From Reticulitermes speratus (lineage: Eukaryota > Arthropoda > Insecta > Blattodea > Rhinotermitidae), in NCBI GenBank assembly GCA_021186555.1, contig JAJKFL010000005.1, positions 27,158,635 to 27,222,634 on the forward strand: a DNA stretch of 64,000 nucleotides, read 5' to 3'. The position numbers were made by a program, and so were the translations under genes. Every line of letters starts with the position of its first letter. The first letter of the stretch is position 1. This document shows positions 58,389 through 64,000 of the stretch, piece by piece. The notes below the pieces were generated by a model. It did not search any database and was not told where the DNA came from. It saw only the letters and a program-made list of their open reading frames with translations.

Positions 58389-58559
58389 CAACTGAACTTA
58401 AAAAGAGTTTTTGTATGTGTCATTGTGAATATGTCTACAGTTGGAGGACTTTTTAGATTTAGAAATAGACATTTTATGTTTGAGAAAACTGAGTAATGCC
58501 AAGCTGTGTAATTTGCGCTCTGCAGAAATTGTTGTTATAGAAAATACTGGAAATTTGAA

Positions 58560-58830
58560 AAATGTGTGCAAAATTATGTTCGGGAAACCTGAAGGGGAGA
58601 GGCATATTGCAATGCGTAGGCGTAGACGGGAGGATAATATTAAAACTGACATAATAGAAATGGGTGTTGCAATGTGGACTGGATGAATCTGGCTCAGGAT
58701 GTGAACAAATGGCGTGTTCTAGCGTGCATTTAATAAACCTTTGGGCTTGATAAGGCATCGTATTTCTTGACCAGCAGAGTGCTTTTAGCCTTACAAGAAG
58801 GACTCTGCTCTTTGAAGTTGTTTAGTTGTA
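58560..58830 (+). mobile_element. LINE 3'-tail remnant, type L2
   Basis: 'gggaaacctgaaggggagag' (GKPEGERH), RRRREDNIKTDIIEMGV, then 'atctggctcaggatgtgaac' and the non-coding end 'cgtatttcttgaccagcag' and 'acaagaaggactctgctctt'. The order matches 46625-47010. Confidence 0.7.
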
Positions 58831-58892
58831 AGAGTTTCCTGTAGGACCAGGAGTATGTTCATCTTGATTTCAGGCTTCCGCCGCGATGTTGA

Positions 58893-59120
58893 TGAGATCT
58901 GCGCTCTTCTGGGATATTACGCGGTGTCGTGTGGTAATTGTTTACCGACGTTTCGGGACAACGTATCAGTCCCATCTTCACAGGTCACAAGTCCCATCAA
59001 GAGTTGCGACTCGTGACGGGACTCGTGACCCGTGAAGATGGGACCGATACGTTGTCCCGAAACGTCGGTAAACAATTACCACACGACACCGCGTAATATC
59101 CCAGAAGAGCGCAGATCTCA
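58893..59120. mobile_element. Near-perfect 228 bp fold-back palindrome
   Basis: The left arm begins TGAGATCTGCGCTCTTCTGG and the right arm is its inverse ending GCAGATCTCA. Arms are about 108 bases each with four differences noted, all in the inner third. The arms contain 'accgacgtttcgggacaac' and a 'cccatcttcac' module. No coding capacity. Transcribed, it would give a long hairpin. Confidence 0.9.
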
Positions 59121-59410
59121 GAAGTAAGTTTACCGTGACAACGCTACGCCGATAGTGGTTTACTTTTGTGGCTGTGAATAGGTAAAGTAGTGAGAGGGTG
59201 CTTTAAATAGTTAAAGGGACAGAAAAATGGTGTGAAGCAATACATTTTGAAATTATTTCAATAAAAATGTTCAGATTTTATTCATATGGTAGGCTTTTGG
59301 ATATGTGAAGAAATTCAAAGCCCTCTTCTAACTGGGGCACACTAGCGGCCTGTTTCCGTGGAACTCACATTATTGCAAACTGATACTTTACAGCACTGTA
59401 AACGGCAAAG

Positions 59411-59680
59411 GTACAATTTCACCCCGTTGCCTGCCTTGAAGGCACATAAGGGGAGTAGAGGGTTAGCTTTACTCTTTCTGTAACCTCGGCCCTAGATGAG
59501 GTAGGTGGTTAACGCCACGCCCCGACCCTTATCCCCGGGTATGACCTGGTACCCATTGTACTGGAGACTGGGTGGGCCCCAGAGCCGGTCTGGACGGGTG
59601 TGGAAAATCTCATCCTTCGGGATTCGATCCCGGTCTGTCCCGCCCATCGTGGGCTATCCCTTCCCATTTGTGGCTAACAT
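59411..59680 (-). mobile_element. SINE-like repeat, family S3
   Basis: 'tggttaacgccacgccccga', 'ctggtacccattgtactgga', 'gactgggtgggccccagag' and the inverted B-box 'gggattcgatcccggtc' near 59610. The far tRNA-head end is eroded. Confidence 0.75.
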
Positions 59681-59811
59681 AAATAACAAAAAGTCATGAA
59701 ATGGCACTGAGTAACAGTTTTGGTGCCTTCACTCCTTTTGGTTCAGCTAAGCCAAAGAACATAACATTTATAGGAGTCTAAATTGCTATTATTTCTTACA
59801 TATAGCGAGTT

Positions 59812-60112
59812 AAAGGTATAAGGTAAAATTGTCCCTTTCCAGGCCATGAACGCATATCGGGGGATCAGAGGTATAACTTCACTCATTCATAATCGCGGCA
59901 CTAGATGGAAGTGAGTGGTCAACTTAACGCCCCGATCACGTTACCCCCCTATAAGGAACCAAGGCACGCATTGAACAGGAGGCTGGCTGGGCCCCAGAGC
60001 CGGTCTGGACCGTTTTGGGGAGAGAATATCTTTGCTGTCTCTGGGATTTGAATTCCGGACCATCAATCCCGTAGCTAATGACTATAATGACTACACTATC
60101 CCGGCTTCTGAC
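59812..60112 (-). mobile_element. SINE-like repeat, family S3
   Basis: 'aaggtataaggtaaaattgt', 'tcaacttaacgccccgatca', 'ggaggctggctgggccccag' and the inverted head ending 'gactacactatcccgg'. It follows the previous S3 copy in the same orientation, about 130 bases away. Confidence 0.7.
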
Positions 60113-60114
60113 AT

Positions 60115-61235
60115 ACAGGGCGTGTCTATGGGATGGTTGGACAAACTTTAGGGTTGCATTCTCCGCACCAAAACAAGGAAAACGTTCATGTCAATATACG
60201 TCGGCAAATACTTATTTTTCGCGGTACAGCCCAACAACGTGTTGATCTCAATCTTTCAGTTTTTATCTGTGCGCTAGTGTATTCAGCTCCAATTGAAAAT
60301 GAAGAGACGCTTCAACAACCCATTTTTTTATGTCTGTCAAACCACTGGCAACCGCACCGGAACCTTTGAAAGGGTACGAAAGTCCATGAATTAGAAGTAC
60401 CCATGCGCGCGATTGATTCAGTTGGAGGACATATTGAGCATTTGTTGTGAATTTTAACTTGATAAACAATAATAACACGACGTATTAAATTGGGAACATC
60501 AATTGTAAATATATTATCCCACTTATAAGTAAAATATTACATACTTACGTTTGCGGAATGTAATCTTTCAATTAAAGTAAAAAAAACTCATTTCTGGACA
60601 TTTGTTTATATGAAGTTTTTTCTTATTTTGATGTGAAGTATGCTTGAAGTTTGTCCTAGCATTTTGGATACACTAGTATAGCGAGTTACGCTCGAGAAAC
60701 GAGCAGCAACGTATATTGATGTCCATGTATAACATCAGTTATTGTCGTCCGAGCTGAAAAAAAATTGGAGTTTTTCATACAGTATAGTAAAACTGCCAAA
60801 CATCAGATTTCTTGAAAATCCAATTAAGGTATTCTCGAATTGTCATATACTGATAGGCGGACAGTCGGACGTAGAGATGGCAAGAGGAAAATTTTGCAAC
60901 TTTTCAATGCAGAGGCGACAGGCTCTGTCTAATCTTTCGGAATGCTTTGGTACTTGTTTTATGTTGCATTGTGATTGTTAATATATTCTGTCATTCCTTA
61001 TAGTTACCCTTCAGACTCCACCCAGCTTGTCTCTGCGTCCTGTTTCTAATGTTATCTTGAATCTCTGCGTTGTTATATTTTTAGAATAGATACTGCTACA
61101 AGTTTTACGTGCAGAGTTGAGACAATTTGCAGTAGGGATGTCGTGGGAGAGATTTGTAACAAACTGAACATTAAAAATTTGTGAATTTTGGAGGCTACTC
61201 CTCAAGTATTACTTGTGTACTATTATGTTTAGTAT
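60115..61235. other. Intergenic with one R1 repeat
   Basis: The R1 modules 'catcagatttcttgaaaatc' and 'ggcggacagtcggacgtaga' lie at 60800-60876. No gene recognised. Confidence 0.45.
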
Positions 61236-61244
61236 TTAAATTCT

Positions 61245-61310
61245 AAAGATGAAGGCAGCACGTTACTCCCAAAGTGTTCGTAACCACACGGTGTTGTAGC
61301 CCAGAATGTC
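61245..61310 (+). mobile_element. Half fold-back repeat, F group
   Basis: 'aagatgaaggcagcacgtta', 'ccaaagtgttcgtaacca' and 'gtgttgtagcccagaatgtc' form one arm. No matching partner within reach. Confidence 0.45.
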
Positions 61311-61694
61311 ACACTTTAAATTTTCACCGCCATGAGTTCTTCAACTCTTACCGATCACGGTAACAATATTTCTTTCCTGGTCCATGGCTGCTGCAATGCT
61401 CATGGAAGCTTAAACTGGGAAAAGAACTTCCCTAACTACATGGGAACAATCCGCAGTTATTCAGACCGAGGTCTCTGATTTTATGCAGTCTTTGTGGTTC
61501 GTTCTCCTGTCAGTGAAAGCTCGTCATTCGAATATGTCCATAGCCAGTTTAATCTGTCTCACATATTATGTATCATTTGATCAAGATCTATTTTAATATT
61601 GTCTTTCCATCTACTTTAACTTCTTAAAACTAATATTTTCCATCGAGTTTTTCTGATCCAAATTTTGTATTGTTACATAGGGAAAATTCTCCTG

Positions 61695-61765
61695 CCTTGA
61701 AGATGGAGGCAGCAGCTTTCTACGAAACGTTCGTAACCATCTAAAAGTGTATATGACACCAACAA
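61695..61765 (+). mobile_element. Half fold-back repeat, F group
   Basis: 'ttgaagatggaggcagcagc' and 'ctacgaaacgttcgtaacca' form one arm, similar to the 61245 copy. Same orientation, so the two do not form a palindrome. Confidence 0.45.
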
Positions 61766-61904
61766 AAGACAGCATTGTTATTTAGAGACGTTTTGTCTTT
61801 AGTGTGAGTAGGATCTGAACTTTTAAGTATTATTTACATAAACGTCATGCTTTCAAGTGGTCAACCTTTTCTTTGTATTTTGTTTTATTTTATTTATTAG
61901 TTTA

Positions 61905-62110
61905 TTTGTAGTGGAACGTGGTGGCGGAAGGTCGCGGGTTTGATTCCCGATGTGGTCATTAGGATTTTTCATTGACTTAATCCTTCCGGCCGCACTATAT
62001 CTCCCGGGGGGTAAAGGCGACCGGTGCATAGGGCCTTTACATTCCGATTGTCAAGAAATTCCGGGAGCCTCAACCTCCTACAGCCCTAAGGGCCTGTCCA
62101 GGCCTGTAAT
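61905..62110 (+). mobile_element. tRNA-headed SINE-like repeat, S5-related
   Basis: B-box 'cgggtttgattcccgatg' near 61935, then 'tttttcattgacttaatcct', 'tccggccgcactatatctcc', 'cggggggtaaaggcgaccgg' and 'ggcctgtccaggcctgtaat'. It shares the 'ggtaaagcgg' module with S5 copies at 32635 and 37385. Confidence 0.55.
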
Positions 62111-62114
62111 GGAA

Positions 62115-62725
62115 TAGTTTTAGTTTATTCATACCACACGCTAATAAAACACTAAACATATGGTGCAGCACCCGCTAACACCAGGTTTCTTGCACTGCGC
62201 AACACATATAACAGAATTAGCTAATACTCAGGTCGAAGACCATAAAGTTACAACTTTCTTCGAAATAGAGATTTGTGCTTAAGTGGCCAGAGTAATTCTT
62301 GCGGTCGGATTACTTTTGTAGTGTTTTTTTGTGACCAGGCACGACAGTAATACGTCTTTTCTTGAGCTTTCAGAGAAACCGTAGAGTTATAGACCGAACC
62401 CAACATTGCCATTCTTTTGCTCTGACTGCAGGCTAAAAATGTAGACCAAGGCCTCAGACGCAGCTGACAGGAAACACGGTCGATCTATCGAAATAGAAAC
62501 CAAATAAGACAAGGTTAAATTTAGTAAAATCTTCACGGATATCATCAGAAACGCTTGGCTGAAGTAACACTTGACTTTTGTGTAAAATCAAACAAATGAG
62601 GAAATATACGTATAGCTTAACAATTCTGGCGTATTCGCTCATGTTTCTTTAATTAAATAGAGGGCAGTTGCAGAAGAAGGGTATTAAGCATAAGCTACAT
62701 TTGACGTTCTCACATCGGTATTGCT
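62115..62725. other. Intergenic, no recognised feature
   Basis: No repeat or gene supported. Confidence 0.5.
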
Positions 62726-62730
62726 GAAGC

Positions 62731-63063
62731 TTCAAGTCTTCTGGGATGTTACGCCATGTCGACTAGTGAAAACTTATAGATGTTTCGAAGGACCGTAATG
62801 CCGTCATCATCACAGTTATTCATCAAATATAAATAGCCGCGTTGGATGTAATGGGTTTGTTACATACACAGTAGATAAGGATGATTAGGGTGATAAGCCA
62901 ATGTGGTGTTCTGAACTGGACCCCATCAATAAAACCATAATATACGCACATCTTTAAGCACGGTACTCTTGGTGGACTGCTTGACTCTGAAGATCTACGA
63001 TCTTTCGAAGTGTCGGTAAATATTTACCAGTCGACACGGCGTAACATCGCAGAAGACTCGAAT
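62731..63063. mobile_element. Fold-back element with long spacer, F group
   Basis: Left arm: 'ttcaagtcttctgggatgtt', 'acgccatgtcgactagtga', 'agatgtttcgaaggac'. Right arm inverse: 'gatctttcgaagtgtcgg', 'accagtcgacacggcgtaac', 'atcgcagaagactcgaa'. The spacer is about 200 bases and includes a GTTATTCATC patch. A left-arm relative lies at 16985. Confidence 0.7.
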
Positions 63064-63169
63064 ATAAAATATTTCATTTTGTTTTAGAACTTCTACGGGA
63101 ATTACTTTTAGTTCCGGCCGACCTGTGTGCAGAGAAGTATGTAAATTTTCCGTTTCGTGTTGTTCGAGT

Positions 63170-63350
63170 TTCACCAAAACTGTGATATGTGGACAGACCG
63201 TGGCAAAACTTCCCAGTATCAAATTTGATGCACATACCTTAAGCGGTTCCCGAGTTGTTGGACTACTTGCCGACAGGCAGGCAGACAGACAGAGAGACGG
63301 ACAGACAGATAGACATGGCGAAGCTAGAAGATTTATTTTTGCAACTTCCC
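63170..63350 (+). repeat. Unclassified dispersed repeat R1
   Basis: 'cttcccagtatcaaatttga', a (GACA)n-type patch at 63276-63312 and 'gacatggcgaagctagaag' follow the R1 order of 40285 and 60770. Confidence 0.5.
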
Positions 63351-63434
63351 GTTTCAGGAGCGCCGAATCCTATGTCGAGAAGACTGCAAACTGGTCAAGT
63401 TTCTTAGAGTAGTAGGTAACAATTTTGATTTATA

Positions 63435-63600
63435 TTCGGAAATGCTGGGTCCAAATCCCGGTTGGGACGCCGAATATCCTGACTGATATTTTGCGTGATT
63501 TTCTTCAGTTTCTCAAAGCGAATGTCAGCATAGTAAATAGAAATAATCCACTTGAGGTTTCACCCGAATCCTTTCCATTTCACCGCGCCGAACCCCATCC
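63435..63600 (+). mobile_element. SINE-like repeat, family S4
   Basis: Inferred B-box 'gggtccaaatcccggttgg' near 63448, then 'gcgtgattttcttcagtttc', which matches the S4 module at 11928, and 'cccgaatcctttccatttca'. Confidence 0.5.
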
Positions 63601-63784
63601 TTTTCTCACACAGTTCGAAGTCAGAAAAGAGCTGCATTTCATACAGCGTCGTCAACCTTTTGCAGGGTACTGGTTATTACATGTATTGCCTGTCTTAACG
63701 TTGAAAAAGCCCTACATTTTTACCACGGATTTCATTTATAGATCTCATGTGGCTTTCAGAATGAACAGAAACTTTTCCCTAAAA

Positions 63785-64000
63785 GGTAAAGTAAAGGCAC
63801 TAGATAGAGGGGAATGGTCAGCTTCACCTCCAAACCGCCTTCCCCAAGAGGAAAGAGCCCTTGGTGCCCATTGAATGGGAGGCTGGGTGGGCCCCAGAAC
63901 CAATCTGGATGCTTTGGGAGAAACAGAAATCACTTTCTCCTGCTGGGAGTAGACCCACGATTCCTCAGTTGTCCAGTCCGTAGCCTAGTCACTAAAAGGC
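63785..64000 (-). mobile_element. SINE S3, runs to window end
   Basis: 'aaaggtaaagtaaaggcact', 'ggtgcccattgaatgggagg', 'ctgggtgggccccagaacca' and the inverted head 'gtccagtccgtagcctagtc'. The tRNA-like end runs to the window edge. Confidence 0.7.

Noticed and set aside
63425-63874. 149-codon plus-strand frame
   Set aside because: It covers S4 and S3 repeat copies, so it is not a gene.
1-64000. CRISPR array, operon, phage or bacterial island
   Set aside because: No regularly spaced repeats, no dense coding and no prokaryotic signals. All repeats are eukaryotic transposons or microsatellites.

Overview
The window looks like nuclear DNA of a large-genome insect. It is AT-rich and holds one clear intron-containing arthropod cuticle-protein exon. 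Almost everything else is decayed transposable elements: 3' tails of several non-LTR retrotransposon families, tRNA-headed SINEs, hAT and mariner elements, and palindromic fold-back elements. The conserved LINE-tail motifs (for example RMRWAGHV and NWIGHI types) and the SINE heads resemble those common in cockroach and termite genomes. That placement is inference from memory, not a search. No bacterial, viral or organelle genes, rRNA or functional tRNA genes were seen.

Layout. 0-24 kb is gene-poor and carries LINE tails (L1 type at 0.4 kb; L2 type at 1.0, 4.7 and 12.9 kb), a deleted mariner-like element with TA flanks (3.4-4.0 kb), SINE copies, a minisatellite with higher-order structure (9.7-10.1 kb), fold-back elements (13.2, 17.2, 21.1-21.7 kb) and a SINE with intact target-site duplications (16.6 kb). 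24.1-26.0 kb, minus strand, is the only confident protein-coding exon: about 633 residues of a secreted, cysteine-free protein ending in a divergent Rebers-Riddiford chitin-binding domain. It begins at a clear splice acceptor inside its signal peptide, so the first exon lies upstream and was not found. 26-45 kb holds more LINE and SINE debris, two SINEs with exact 14-15 bp target duplications (31.5 and 33.3 kb) and two non-autonomous hAT elements with 8 bp duplications (38.0 and 42.6 kb). A possible terminal exon of an unrecognised plus-strand gene lies at 45.05-45.23 kb. 45-64 kb is the richest in fold-back elements, has a hAT element nested in a SINE (48.4 kb), a mariner transposase fragment (51.1 kb), a MITE with about 85 bp inverted repeats (55.4 kb) and a nearly perfect 228 bp palindrome (58.9 kb).

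Nothing suggests an operon or a coordinated gene system. The most unusual signal is a group of palindromic elements, with arms of very different sequence, that share a short core (CCGAAACGTCGG-like, next to GAAGATGG-like). The youngest copy differs between its arms at four noted positions, all CpG to CpA. Family letters used below (L1-L4 LINE tails, S1-S6 SINEs, F fold-backs, R1 unclassified repeat) are local labels made for this window.
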